DNA of 49,937 nt from Rhodocyclaceae bacterium UBA1310 (GTDB taxonomy: Bacteria > Pseudomonadota > Gammaproteobacteria > Burkholderiales > Rhodocyclaceae). The notes below the pieces were generated by a model, which saw nothing but the letters and a program-made list of their open reading frames with translations, made no database searches and was not told the DNA's origin. The stretch spans positions 1-49,937 of the forward strand of contig DBTS01000128.1 in assembly GCA_002307175.1 (NCBI GenBank). Direction: 5' to 3'. Position numbers and translations under genes: made by a program. Shown here one piece after another: positions 40,825 through 49,680 of the stretch (its first letter is position 1; the number at the start of each line of letters is the position of its first letter).

Positions 40825-42003
40825 ATGAATGCTCGGATGTTGCCCACCAACCCGCTGATGAAGATAACACCGCGCCCGGAACAGGTTTTTGTGCGTGGCA
40901 CCGGGGCATATCTGTTTGATTCAGCCGGGCGAGTGTATCTGGACTGGATGCAGGGCTGGGCCGTCAACTGTCTGGGGCATGCGCCGGGCGTGGTGGCCGA
41001 GGCGCTGAGCCGGCAGGCGGCAACGCTGATCAATCCGAGTCCGGCGTTCTACAACCAGCCTGCATTGGATCTGGCCTCATGGCTGGTGGCGCATTCATGC
41101 TTTGATCAGGTGTTCTTTACGAGCTCAGGGGCAGAAGCCAATGAAGGCGCCATCAAGCTGGCGCGCAAGTGGGGGAAGATGCATAAGGCTGGCGCCTACG
41201 AGATCATCAGCTTCGTGAATGGTTTTCACGGGCGCACGCTGGCAACCATGGCGGCAACCGGCAAGGCAGGCTGGGATACCCTGTATGCACCGGCCGTGCC
41301 AGGTTTTGTGAAGGCGGTCTACAACGATCTGGAATCTGTGCGGGCGCTGCTTGGCCCGCACACGGTTGCGGTGATGCTCGAGCCGGTGCAGGGGGAGGCG
41401 GGTGTCATTCCTGCGGACAGGGCCTTCATGCAAGGTCTGCGCGAATTATGCGATGCGGAAAATGTTCTGCTGATTGTCGATGAAGTTCAGACGGGCTGTG
41501 CGCGAACGGGCGAACTGTTTGCCTATCAGCAGTATGGCATTCAGCCCGACATCATGACGCTGGGCAAGGGAATTGGTGGCGGAGTACCACTTGCGGTGCT
41601 GCTGGCGCGTGAAGCCGTTTGCTGTTTTGAGTACGGCGACCAGGGTGGGACTTACTGCGGGAATCCGTTGATGTGCGCCGCCGGTTTGGCCGTCATGCAA
41701 ACCATTGGCACCCCGGATTTTCTCACCGGTGTACGTCAGACGTCTGCCGCGCTGCGCGCCGGGCTGTTGAATCTGTGTGAGCAGTTTGGGCTGGAAGGTG
41801 TGCGTGGTGCCGGTTTGCTGCTGGCCTTGCAGCTGGGGCGCCCGCTAGCTCGTGAAATTGTCGCGAGTGCACTTGAGGAAGGTTTTCTCCTCAATGCACC
41901 ACGGCCGGATATCCTGCGCTTCATGCCGGCACTCAACAGTACGGCCAAAGAAATCAGCCAAGGGCTGGGCATGCTTGAGGCACTTCTGCAGCGCCATCTG
42001 TAA
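40825..42003 (+). CDS. argD: Acetylornithine transaminase (class III PLP aminotransferase)
   Basis: A 392-residue cytosolic PLP enzyme; the expected reaction converts N-acetylglutamate semialdehyde to N-acetylornithine in arginine synthesis. It has AVNCLGHAPG, LINPSPAFYNQPA, the phosphate-binding FTSSGAEANEGAIKLARKW, FHGRTLATMAATGK, LLIVDEVQTGCARTG and the PLP lysine in IMTLGKGIGGGVPL. The wording (RPEQVFVRGTGAYLFD, WAVNCLGH, GDQGGTYCGNPLM) resembles Burkholderia-type ArgD. Related ornithine or other omega-amino transaminases cannot be excluded. The start at 40825 has AAGGAG nine bases upstream; an in-frame ATG at 40738 would run through the terminator. It is convergent with glrR, 14 bp away. 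Confidence 0.85.
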   Translation: MNARMLPTNPLMKITPRPEQVFVRGTGAYLFDSAGRVYLDWMQGWAVNCLGHAPGVVAEALSRQAATLINPSPAFYNQPALDLASWLVAHSCFDQVFFTSSGAEANEGAIKLARKWGKMHKAGAYEIISFVNGFHGRTLATMAATGKAGWDTLYAPAVPGFVKAVYNDLESVRALLGPHTVAVMLEPVQGEAGVIPADRAFMQGLRELCDAENVLLIVDEVQTGCARTGELFAYQQYGIQPDIMTLGKGIGGGVPLAVLLAREAVCCFEYGDQGGTYCGNPLMCAAGLAVMQTIGTPDFLTGVRQTSAALRAGLLNLCEQFGLEGVRGAGLLLALQLGRPLAREIVASALEEGFLLNAPRPDILRFMPALNSTAKEISQGLGMLEALLQRHL

Positions 42004-42017
42004 TTTTGCTGTGATGT

Positions 42018-43400
42018 TCAGCTGGAGCCTGCGTCCTTGAAGACGCCGGGCTCCAGATTATGGCGCGAGAGCAGACGATAGAATTCCGTGCGGTTGCGCT
42101 TGGCGAGCCGCGCTGCCTGGGCGACGTTGCCATCGGTCAGGCGCAGCAGGCGCACCAGATAATCGCGTTCAAAGCGGCGCCGGGCGTCTTCAAAAGGTTC
42201 AATGGCATCGCCATCGCCCTGCAGGGCGCGTTGCACGAGAGAGGCCGGAATAACCGGCGTGGTGGTGAGTGCCACAGTTTGTTCGACAACGTTCAGCAAC
42301 TGACGCACGTTGCCGGGCCAGGGTGCAGAAATGAGCAGCTCCATGGCCTCCGGTGAAAAAGTGGTGGTCGGGCGTTTGTAGCGCGCAGAGAGGCGCAGGA
42401 GGAAGTGTTGTGCCAGCAGGGGTACATCTTCGCGGCGCTCGGCCAGCGCTGGAATGACCAGCGAAACCACATTCAGGCGATAGTAGAGATCATCCCGGAA
42501 GCGCCCCTCCGCGCGCGCAGTATTCAGATCACGATGGGTGGCTGAAATGATGCGCACGTCCACTGGAACGCTGCGTGTGGAGCCTACGGGGCGGACTTCG
42601 CGCTCTTCGAGCACACGCAGCAGCTTGACCTGCAGGGGGGGCGGCATGTCGCCAATTTCATCGAGGAACAGGGTGCCGCTGCGGGCAGCCTGAAACAGAC
42701 CGTCATGGTCACGGTGGGCACCGGTAAAGGCGCCTTTGACGTGACCAAAGAGTTCGGACTCCAGTAGCTGTTCCGGTATCGCTCCGCAATTGATGGCCAC
42801 GAAGGGATTGCCCGCACGGGGGCTGGCCTTGTGAATGGCCTTTGCCAGAAGTTCCTTGCCGGCGCCACTGGGGCCACTGATGAAGACACTCACTTCGCTT
42901 GCTGCAACAAGCTGGGCTTGCTGCAGGAAGTCTTCCATGAAGGTGCTGCGTGTGAGGATTTCGCTGCGCCACTGTGCATTCTGCAAATTGCCGACGGCTC
43001 CACCCGAAGTGCCAACAGCCCGTTGAATCTGGGCGATCAGCTGGCTGGCATCGTAGGGTTTGGTGAGATAGCCGGCAATACCTCGCTGCGTCGCCTCGAT
43101 GGCTTCGGGGATGCTGCCGTGCGCCGTCAGAACGATTACCGGCAGGGATAGATGGCGCTGGCGGACGGCATCGAACAGCGCCAGACCATCCATGCCCTGC
43201 ATGCGCAGGTCGGTCACCACGATATCCGGGCGTTGCCAGTCCAGTGCAGCAATTGCGGCCTCGCCGCTGTCGGCACATTTGATGTCGAAGCCACTGGCTT
43301 TCAGACGGATCGAAAGCAGGCGCAGAAGATCCGGATCATCATCGACAAGCAATACCTTGATTGGCGTGGCAGCGGAGAGAGCAGGGGCAATCTGGGTCAT
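42018..43400 (-). CDS. glrR: Sigma-54-dependent response regulator GlrR (QseF)
   Basis: A 460-residue cytosolic activator. The receiver domain (VLLVDDDPDLLRLL, acceptor Asp in IVVTDLRMQGMDG, Lys in YLTKPYD) is followed by an AAA+ domain with Walker A ISGPSGAGKELLAKAIH, the sigma-54 contact loop VKGAFTGAHRD, Walker B GTLFLDEIGDMP and RFRDDLYYRLNV. A Fis-type helix-turn-helix (GNVAQAARLAKRNRTEFYRLL) ends the protein. It is the last gene of glrK-qseG-glrR, overlapping qseG by four bases (ATGA). In enterics GlrR turns on the sRNA gene glmY and rpoE from sigma-54 promoters; the targets here are unknown. Confidence 0.92.
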   Translation of the reverse strand: MTQIAPALSAATPIKVLLVDDDPDLLRLLSIRLKASGFDIKCADSGEAAIAALDWQRPDIVVTDLRMQGMDGLALFDAVRQRHLSLPVIVLTAHGSIPEAIEATQRGIAGYLTKPYDASQLIAQIQRAVGTSGGAVGNLQNAQWRSEILTRSTFMEDFLQQAQLVAASEVSVFISGPSGAGKELLAKAIHKASPRAGNPFVAINCGAIPEQLLESELFGHVKGAFTGAHRDHDGLFQAARSGTLFLDEIGDMPPPLQVKLLRVLEEREVRPVGSTRSVPVDVRIISATHRDLNTARAEGRFRDDLYYRLNVVSLVIPALAERREDVPLLAQHFLLRLSARYKRPTTTFSPEAMELLISAPWPGNVRQLLNVVEQTVALTTTPVIPASLVQRALQGDGDAIEPFEDARRRFERDYLVRLLRLTDGNVAQAARLAKRNRTEFYRLLSRHNLEPGVFKDAGSS

Positions 43401-43912
43401 TTGGCTTTGGGGCGCTCCTGGATTCTGGTTTCGATATCCCGCAGGGCATCGAGTTTCTGGTGCATCTGGTCATTGCTCAACTGAAGCTCACGCAGCTTCT
43501 GCTGGCTCGTGTTCTGGCCTTCATCCAGGCGTCGGTAATCCTGCAGCAGCGGCAGAAACATCTGTGCCAATGGATGATTGCGGCCCTGCCCATTGAGTTC
43601 GCTGGGAGGCACATCGAACAGGGCGAGGGCACGGGTGCGGTCTCCCTGTGGTGCGGGGGCCATGGCGAGGAACAGGGCCAGCCGCAGGCGGTTCTGTTCC
43701 GTACGGTGTGTGGCGTAGGCCTTTTGCAGGCTTTCCTCCTCAGTGGCAAGCTCGGCAGGTGTAGCACCGTGTATGCGATGCGCCTGGGCGAGAATGCTGT
43801 TGTCGCGCGTCATCGGGGGAGAAAACAGATCAAGGCGCGGTAAGTCTGCCGCGCAGGCTGTCAGTGCTGCGCAGCAGAGTACGGAAACAAGGCGCTTGAT
43901 TTTCGGGTTCAT
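43397..43912 (-). CDS. qseG: QseG-like lipoprotein
   Basis: A 171-residue lipoprotein with a signal MNPKIKRLVSVLCCAALTAC (lipobox ALTA-Cys at residue 20) and a helical domain with conserved-looking RLALFLAMAPAPQGDRTRALALFD and a coiled-coil-like end (LRELQLSNDQMHQKLDALRDIETRIQE). It lies between the glrK kinase and glrR regulator with ATGA overlaps on both sides, the exact gene order of the enteric qseE-qseG-qseF operon. There QseG sits in the outer membrane and stimulates the kinase. Sequence similarity to enteric QseG is probably weak; the call rests on position, lipobox and coiled coil. The ATG at 43912 is the start. Confidence 0.8.
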   Translation of the reverse strand: MNPKIKRLVSVLCCAALTACAADLPRLDLFSPPMTRDNSILAQAHRIHGATPAELATEEESLQKAYATHRTEQNRLRLALFLAMAPAPQGDRTRALALFDVPPSELNGQGRNHPLAQMFLPLLQDYRRLDEGQNTSQQKLRELQLSNDQMHQKLDALRDIETRIQERPKAK

Positions 43913-45351
43913 GATGTCATGGTTTCCTGGCTGGGCAGGCGGATGCACGCACAGGTGCCGGAGGGGGTGTTGGGCAGCAGTTCAACCGTACCGCCGTGAG
44001 CGGTGACCAGTTCACGCACGATGGAAAGACCAAGCCCGCTGCCCCTGACCGGATTGCCTTCGGGAGGTGGCCCCTGCACGAAAGGCTCGAACATTTCTGT
44101 TGCAACTGCTGCGGCGATACCGGGGCCGTTGTCGCAAACCTGGATCATTACGCGCTTATCCTCTGCTTGGGCCAAGATCTCTACCCGTCCGCCGGCAGGG
44201 GAGAACTTCAGGGCATTGGAGATCAGGTTGTCGAGTACAACCGCCAGTTTGTCGCGATCAGCATAAAGGGCCAGGCCACTCGTGTTTGCTGTAACACTGA
44301 CCCCACGGGCAGTCGCCGCCAGTTTCTGGTCGGCGATGATCTGTTGGACAAGCTCATCGAGCTTGAGTTTCGTTCTGTTCAAAGGTGCCGGGCGATTGCG
44401 CAATCCGCTGTAATCGAGGAGGTTCTCGATGAGCTTGCGCAGGCGCTGGCAATTTGTGCGCAGGATCTGCACGACCTCCCGCTGTTCTCCCGTAAGCGGC
44501 CCGGAAACTTCGTCAGAAAGTAGCGAAGTACCTTCCTGCAGGGCGGTGAGCGGAGTTTTCAATTCATGCGAAACGTGATGCAGCAGGCGGGTTTTCTGTT
44601 CATCCAGTTCTGCCAGACGCGAGCGCAGCCAATCCAGCCGGCGGCCCAGGATCACCATGTCCTTCGGGCCGGAGATCCGGATCACTTCCTTGAAACGGCC
44701 TTCGCCAAGCTGCCGCATGGCCTGCTCAATCTGCAGGAACGGGAAGCGGATCAGTACGGTGATACCGATGGATACCAGCAGACTGACCGGTACCAGCATC
44801 CACAGCCGCTGCAACATGCGGTGGCGTGCAGCGGCACTTTCCGTCTTGAGTGCCTGCGTATCGGCTTCGATACGGGCATCTGCCTGATCAACAATGCTTG
44901 CTGCGATGGTATTCATCTGCCCAAAGGGCTGATCCAGACTGTCTGCCTGAAATTGTGCCAGGTTGGGTTGCTGCAGGTGTTGCCATACGCCATTCTCGAT
45001 GCTGAGGAGGCGGGCAAGTTTCGCATCGATTTCCGAGAAGTGTACTTCCTGCTGCAGGCGCCGGGAAGTTTCGAGGAATTGGGTGTGGCGCCTGCTATAA
45101 GCTTCCAGTGACTGTGTGTCATTGAGCACCAGTTGCTGGCGCGCCAGGCGTTCCAGCCCCGTGACGTGTTCATCAATGAGTCTGCTGTCACGGGTTGCTG
45201 CCGTGGCATGGGTGATAGCCAGTTCTGCCTTGGTACTCAGCCGATTGAGGGCAAAGTACCCATCCACCAGCGTCAGTACAGGGGGTATCGACACCAGCAG
45301 AAAGCCGATGAAGAGCAATTGGGGAAAGGAAATGGGGTAGAGCAGGCGCAT
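43909..45351 (-). CDS. glrK: Sensor histidine kinase GlrK (QseE)
   Basis: A 480-residue inner-membrane kinase. TM1 (FPQLLFIGFLLVSIPPVLTLVDGYFAL), a periplasmic helical region (about 40-170), TM2 (LWMLVPVSLLVSIGITVLI), a HAMP-like linker, then HisKA with the phospho-His in LLHHVSHELKTPLTALQEG. The ATPase domain has its N box (DNLISNALKFSPAGG), G1 (VCDNGPGIA), F box (MFEPFVQG) and G2 (GSGLGLSIVRELVTAHGG). It should phosphorylate GlrR. It is the first gene of the three-gene operon. In enterics the kinase responds to envelope stress and, by some reports, adrenergic signals; the signal here is unknown. Confidence 0.92.
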   Translation of the reverse strand: MRLLYPISFPQLLFIGFLLVSIPPVLTLVDGYFALNRLSTKAELAITHATAATRDSRLIDEHVTGLERLARQQLVLNDTQSLEAYSRRHTQFLETSRRLQQEVHFSEIDAKLARLLSIENGVWQHLQQPNLAQFQADSLDQPFGQMNTIAASIVDQADARIEADTQALKTESAAARHRMLQRLWMLVPVSLLVSIGITVLIRFPFLQIEQAMRQLGEGRFKEVIRISGPKDMVILGRRLDWLRSRLAELDEQKTRLLHHVSHELKTPLTALQEGTSLLSDEVSGPLTGEQREVVQILRTNCQRLRKLIENLLDYSGLRNRPAPLNRTKLKLDELVQQIIADQKLAATARGVSVTANTSGLALYADRDKLAVVLDNLISNALKFSPAGGRVEILAQAEDKRVMIQVCDNGPGIAAAVATEMFEPFVQGPPPEGNPVRGSGLGLSIVRELVTAHGGTVELLPNTPSGTCACIRLPSQETMTS

Positions 45352-45435
45352 GAATCCAAAGCTGGGGCTGAATCCAGCGTTGTACCAGTGAGAAGTCTTT
45401 GCAAGCGCCGCCGGGTGACGGAAGGTGCGGAATGC

Positions 45436-46095
45436 TTACGCGAACGAAGCCTGGGGCAGACAGCCGTACAGTACGGCGAAGAAATGGCAGGCGGTGCCGG
45501 CGAGTACGAACAGGTGCCACACAAAGTGCCCGTAGCGCAGTTTGCCATCGAGTGCGTAGAAGGCAACCCCACCCGTGTAGGCGATTCCCCCGGCAATCAG
45601 CCAGACGGCACCGGCAACGGTGATATTCGTGAAGAGCGGCACGGCAGCAACCACCACCAGCCATCCCATGAGCAGATAGATTCCGTTGGAAAGCCAGGGG
45701 TTGTTGAGGCGGTTGGTGAGTTTGAGAATCAGCCCTGTCAGCGCCAGCCCCCAGACAAGCCCGAAGAGTGTCCAGCCCCAGGCGCCTGCGAGCACACTGA
45801 AAGTGAAAGGGGTATAGGTGCCGGCGATCAGCAGAAAGATGGCCGCATGGTCCATCTTGCGGAAAATGTTCTTTACGCGCCCATGCGGAATGGCGTGGTA
45901 TATCGTCGAACTCAGGTACATCAGTACCATCGTGGTGGCGTAGATGCAGGCTGCAACAATATTGGTGGCTGTCCCTGAACGTGCAGTGAAAACAACCAGC
46001 ACCGGAAATGCGACAATGGCGGCAAGCAGCCCGGCGCCATGACTCACCACATTGGCGATCTCTTCTCCGCGAGTTTGGGGGCGATGCTGTGTCAT
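45436..46095 (-). CDS. Hemolysin III family protein (PAQR-type membrane protein)
   Basis: A 219-residue inner-membrane protein with seven predicted helices. Conserved PAQR/HlyIII residues are present: the Ser and His in MYLSSTIYHAIPHG, FRKMDHAAIFLLIAGTYTPF with Asp-His, and the two His in GHFVWHLFVLAGTACHFFAVLY, which bind zinc in adiponectin-receptor-like relatives. Bacterial members may hydrolyse lipids or take part in membrane homeostasis; the haemolysin name comes from a Bacillus cereus protein expressed in E. coli. It lies upstream of glrK on the same strand, 84 bp away, and may share transcription with it. Confidence 0.9.
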   Translation of the reverse strand: MTQHRPQTRGEEIANVVSHGAGLLAAIVAFPVLVVFTARSGTATNIVAACIYATTMVLMYLSSTIYHAIPHGRVKNIFRKMDHAAIFLLIAGTYTPFTFSVLAGAWGWTLFGLVWGLALTGLILKLTNRLNNPWLSNGIYLLMGWLVVVAAVPLFTNITVAGAVWLIAGGIAYTGGVAFYALDGKLRYGHFVWHLFVLAGTACHFFAVLYGCLPQASFA

Positions 46096-46186
46096 GCAGG
46101 ACTACCGTGAATGCCGAGGAACGATACACGCACTGTAACGGCAAGCGCTGCCCTTGAAAAGGCGTTTCTGCTGTTCGGTAGCGTAC

Positions 46187-47911
46187 CTAAATTGTGAAAC
46201 GATGGGCGACAGTGCGCAATTCGTCTGTCAGGGCATGGATGGTGTGGGCTGCATCCGAGGCTTCGCCTGATGATGCAGCGCCATGCTCGGCACTCTGGGC
46301 GATTTCCTCTACGCGCTGGGCAATCAGGTGGGTGGCCATGGCCTGTTCCTTCAAGGCATCAAAGATCCCGGTAATCGTGTTGGCTGAAGAAACAATGGAT
46401 TCCTGGATGTTGTTGACGGCTTTGCCTGCCTCGTGGGCGAGGTCGACCCCGTGTGTTACCCGGTTGACGCTTTCTTCCATGCCATGAGCCACGTCGCTTG
46501 TTCCTGACTGGATCAGGGAAACCATTTCGGCGATTTCGAGTGTCGATACGCTGGTGCGCTCCGCTAGCTTGCGCACTTCATCGGCCACCACGGCAAACCC
46601 GCGGCCGGATTCGCCGGCGCGTGCAGCCTCGATGGCGGCATTGAGGGCGAGCAGGTTGGTTTGGTCGGCAATATCGCGAATCACCTGCACAATATTCGAA
46701 ATACGCGCGGAATGCCCTTCCAGTGAGCGCACTGCGCCGACGGCCGTTTGAACTGCGGCAGCAATGGCCTGGATTTCGTCTGCCGCGCGCATGATGGTGG
46801 CGCCTCCCTCGCGGGCCAGCTGTGAGGATTGTTCCGAGAGGCTGCGCGATTCATTGGCGTGATCGCGTACCTGTTCAACCGAGACAGATAGCTGCTCAAT
46901 GGCCGAGGCCATTGAAGAGGCTGCCTTGGACTGATTGGCGGCCATTCCTGCGGCGCCATCTACCGTGGCCTTCATCGTTAGCATAGAGGGACTGATTCCC
47001 TCAACGCGATCCACGAGGTCACCGATCATTTCATGCAGTTTGCTGCGCATGATGGTGACCTCGGTGAGAATGCGGCCCAGTTCATCATAATGCGAAATGA
47101 TGAGTGGTTGAGACAGATCCCCGCTGGTTGCAATCAGGTGGATGGTGTTCTGCGTCTTGCGCAAGGTGCGGCTCAGATAGCCCAGTGTGAGCGAGAACAG
47201 AACAAGCCCGAGCACAACAGCCACAATTACGATACCCATACTTTGGGAATGCGAAATCCGAGCTTTTTCGATAGTCGCTGTCAGTGCTGGATTCTGGGAG
47301 CTTCCGGTGTTGCTTGTACTTGTCACCTTCTGCAGCTCCTCCAGCAATGTCTGCTGGCTGCTGAGTGCGGAGCCGGCACCCCAGACGAGCAGCCCGATGG
47401 TCAGTGCCAGCACAGCCCACAGGCGATGGGTCAGAAGCAGGCGACGGTTCTTGTCTGTAAACCATCCAATGAGGCCACCGCGTGCAATCTGGCCTCCGCT
47501 CAGGTGGAGTGTAGACTGCTGCATCTGGGCGTAAAGTGTCTGGGCGGTTTCGATCTCGTTGCGGCTGGCTTCGGTACGTACCGACATGTAGCCGGAGCCG
47601 TCGGGAAGCGGTGTGACATTCGCCCTTATCCAGTAGTGATCGCCATTTTTACAGCGGTTTTTGACAATGGCCGACCAGGAACGGCCGGCTTTGACGGTTG
47701 CCCACAGGTCGCGAAAGGCTTCGCTCGGCATGTCTGGATGGCGCAACAGATTGTGCGGTTGCCCGATGAGTTCTTCCGTGGAATACCCCGAGATTGCCAC
47801 GAAGGCATCGTTGACCATTGTGATACGGCCTTTCAGGTCGGTGCGGGAAATAATCACGCGGCCCTTCGGGAAGGCGATTTCTTTTTGGGAGACAGGTTGG
47901 TTGTTGCGCAT
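46187..47911 (-). CDS. Aer-like chemoreceptor with N-terminal PAS domain
   Basis: A 574-residue redox/aerotaxis-type receptor. The N-terminal PAS domain (about 10-115; LKGRITMVNDAFVAISGYSTEELIGQPHNLLRHPDMP; WSAIVKNRCKNGDHYWIRANVTPL) matches Aer, which binds FAD. Two membrane helices (LLLTHRLWAVLALTIGLLVWG; MGIVIVAVVLGLVLFSLTLGYL) enclose about 50 residues, whereas E. coli Aer has almost no periplasmic loop. A HAMP-like linker and a signalling hairpin with tip DIADQTNLLALNAAIEAARAGE follow. No methylation-enzyme pentapeptide is seen at the C-terminus. ATG at 47911, with GGAG about 11 bases upstream. Confidence 0.88.
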   Translation of the reverse strand: MRNNQPVSQKEIAFPKGRVIISRTDLKGRITMVNDAFVAISGYSTEELIGQPHNLLRHPDMPSEAFRDLWATVKAGRSWSAIVKNRCKNGDHYWIRANVTPLPDGSGYMSVRTEASRNEIETAQTLYAQMQQSTLHLSGGQIARGGLIGWFTDKNRRLLLTHRLWAVLALTIGLLVWGAGSALSSQQTLLEELQKVTSTSNTGSSQNPALTATIEKARISHSQSMGIVIVAVVLGLVLFSLTLGYLSRTLRKTQNTIHLIATSGDLSQPLIISHYDELGRILTEVTIMRSKLHEMIGDLVDRVEGISPSMLTMKATVDGAAGMAANQSKAASSMASAIEQLSVSVEQVRDHANESRSLSEQSSQLAREGGATIMRAADEIQAIAAAVQTAVGAVRSLEGHSARISNIVQVIRDIADQTNLLALNAAIEAARAGESGRGFAVVADEVRKLAERTSVSTLEIAEMVSLIQSGTSDVAHGMEESVNRVTHGVDLAHEAGKAVNNIQESIVSSANTITGIFDALKEQAMATHLIAQRVEEIAQSAEHGAASSGEASDAAHTIHALTDELRTVAHRFTI

Positions 47912-48048
47912 CGGGTTGCCGCTCCAGAAGAAGAAAACCACTTTTTTTGCCCACGATATTCACCATACGATCCGGCAGCTGGAAGTCACTGTTCTTCGCC
48001 CCGATGGGCAAGTCAGGAGCCCAGGTTTGTGCTGGCATTGCCGGGCGC

Positions 48049-48083
48049 AAAAAAAGGCAGGGCTCCGTTGCCGGAGGCCTGCC
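48049..48083 (-). terminator. Intrinsic terminator of the RND efflux operon
   Basis: On the minus strand GGCAGG-CCTCCG-GCAA-CGGAG-CCCTGCC forms a long stem (48083-48056) with one imperfection, followed by seven T (48055-48049). It lies about 37 bases after the stop of the outer-membrane factor gene. Confidence 0.9.
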
Positions 48084-48119
48084 AGACTCAGGGGTGAGGT
48101 GTCGGTATTGCGGAAAGAA

Positions 48120-49664
48120 TCAATCCCTGCGTGATATTTTTTCTGGTTGCGAGCCTGCTGTTGCGCCTGGAACGCCCATTGCATTCTCCCAGCCACCACC
48201 AAGAGCGCGGATCAGATCCACCGTGGTGCGTGCCCGTTCTGCTTCCAGCTGGATGGCACTGCGCTGCTGTTGCAGCACGCTGCGGTCAGAGTCCATGACG
48301 TTGATGTAGCTGACAGAGCCTTCGCGGTACTGGATCTTCGAGAGATTTGAACTGCGCTGCGCTGATCCTACTGCATCGTTTTGTGCCAACAGCTGATCCT
48401 GCAAGAGCCGGAGCTGGGCGAGGTCATCCTCTACTTCCTTGAAGGCCCGCAATACGGTCTGGCGATAGTTTGCCACCTGTTCAGCATAGGCGCCTTTGGC
48501 CAGATCAACCCCGGCGCGACGCGCGCCACCATCGAACAGTGGCAACGAGAGGGCGGTTCCCACCAGTGGGCCAGCTGCGAATGTGCGGCTGCTCCATTTG
48601 AAAAGATCGGAGAGGTCGGCTGACTCAAAGCCAAAGGAACCCGTCAGGTTCAGACGCGGGAAGAAGGCCGCACGGGCCGACCCGATCCGGGCATTGGCCG
48701 CTGCCATGGCGCGCTCTGCTGCGGCGATATCCGGGCGGCGTTCCAGCAGCCCGGAGGGCACTCCGGCAGGAATCCGCAGATCAACCCGGGCGAGCGGGGT
48801 TGGCGTCACGCTGAAATCAGCTGGAGCCTTGCCGAGCAGGATCGCCAGGCTGTGCTCGGCCACTGCGCGCTGACGTGCCACGCCCAGTGCCTCGGAGCGT
48901 GCCTGGGCCAGTTCCGTGCGTGATTGCGCAAGCTCAAGTTCGCTGATATCCCCTTCGTCAAAACGGCGCTGGAACAGCTTTGTACTTTGCTCACGCAGCT
49001 TTACCGTATTGGCATACAGAGCACTCACGGCGTCGAGTTCGCGCAGGGTGAAGTAGGTCTGCGCAACATCTGCCTGGATTGCCAGTTGCAGAGAGCGATA
49101 CAGTGCTTCGCTCTGTTCGCGGGTGGCTGTGGCAGCATCAACATTGTTGCGGATACGGCCGAAAAGGTCCGGTTCATAGGCGACTGTGGTCTGGGCCCGC
49201 CATAGCGTAAAGGCTTCGGTCCCGGCATCCGGGGCGAGCCCCTGCGATGCAGGGGAGGGGCGCTGGCGCGTAGGGCCGGCCCCCACCCCGAGTTGCGGGA
49301 AGTATTCCGAGCGGGCACTGTGTACCTGGGCGCGTGCCTGCAACAGACGGGCGGCGCCCGCCTGGATATCCTGGTTGGCAGACGCAGCCTGGGTTTCCAG
49401 ATCATTCAGGAACGGGTCGCCGAACACCTGCCACCATTCACCACGGGTGCTGGCTTCGGCGGGTTCCGCAGTTTTCCATTGCGCATCGGTGGCGGCTTCC
49501 TTGAAGGCTGCTGGCGCAGCAACATCGGGCCGTTCGTAGGCCGGAGCCAGGGAACATCCTGCCAGCGTGAGCAGGGCAAACAGCAGAGGGAATGCCTGGT
49601 GCATGCCCCGTGCTGCCGGAGTTCCTGTGCTGCTGCCCGCCTGGGGGAGAGAAGTATGCTTCAT
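48120..49664 (-). CDS. RND efflux outer-membrane factor (NodT/OprM-type lipoprotein)
   Basis: A 514-residue outer-membrane channel of a tripartite multidrug pump. A signal with lipobox (LLTLAGC, Cys about residue 37) is followed by SLAPAYERPDV, the standard start of OprM/CmeC proteins. The two TolC-like repeats carry EWWQVFGDPFLNDLETQA, ARLLQARAQVHSARSEYFPQ, VPSGLLERRPDIAAAERAMAAAN, RIGSARAAFFPRLNLTGSFG, FDGGARRAGVDLAK and the ALGGGWE ending. AGGAG lies seven bases before the ATG. Upstream, 16 bases away, is the end of the RND pump gene, so it is the last gene of the operon. Substrate not predictable. Confidence 0.95.
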   Translation of the reverse strand: MKHTSLPQAGSSTGTPAARGMHQAFPLLFALLTLAGCSLAPAYERPDVAAPAAFKEAATDAQWKTAEPAEASTRGEWWQVFGDPFLNDLETQAASANQDIQAGAARLLQARAQVHSARSEYFPQLGVGAGPTRQRPSPASQGLAPDAGTEAFTLWRAQTTVAYEPDLFGRIRNNVDAATATREQSEALYRSLQLAIQADVAQTYFTLRELDAVSALYANTVKLREQSTKLFQRRFDEGDISELELAQSRTELAQARSEALGVARQRAVAEHSLAILLGKAPADFSVTPTPLARVDLRIPAGVPSGLLERRPDIAAAERAMAAANARIGSARAAFFPRLNLTGSFGFESADLSDLFKWSSRTFAAGPLVGTALSLPLFDGGARRAGVDLAKGAYAEQVANYRQTVLRAFKEVEDDLAQLRLLQDQLLAQNDAVGSAQRSSNLSKIQYREGSVSYINVMDSDRSVLQQQRSAIQLEAERARTTVDLIRALGGGWENAMGVPGATAGSQPEKISRRD

Positions 49665-49680
49665 GTGGGTTCTCCTGGAA

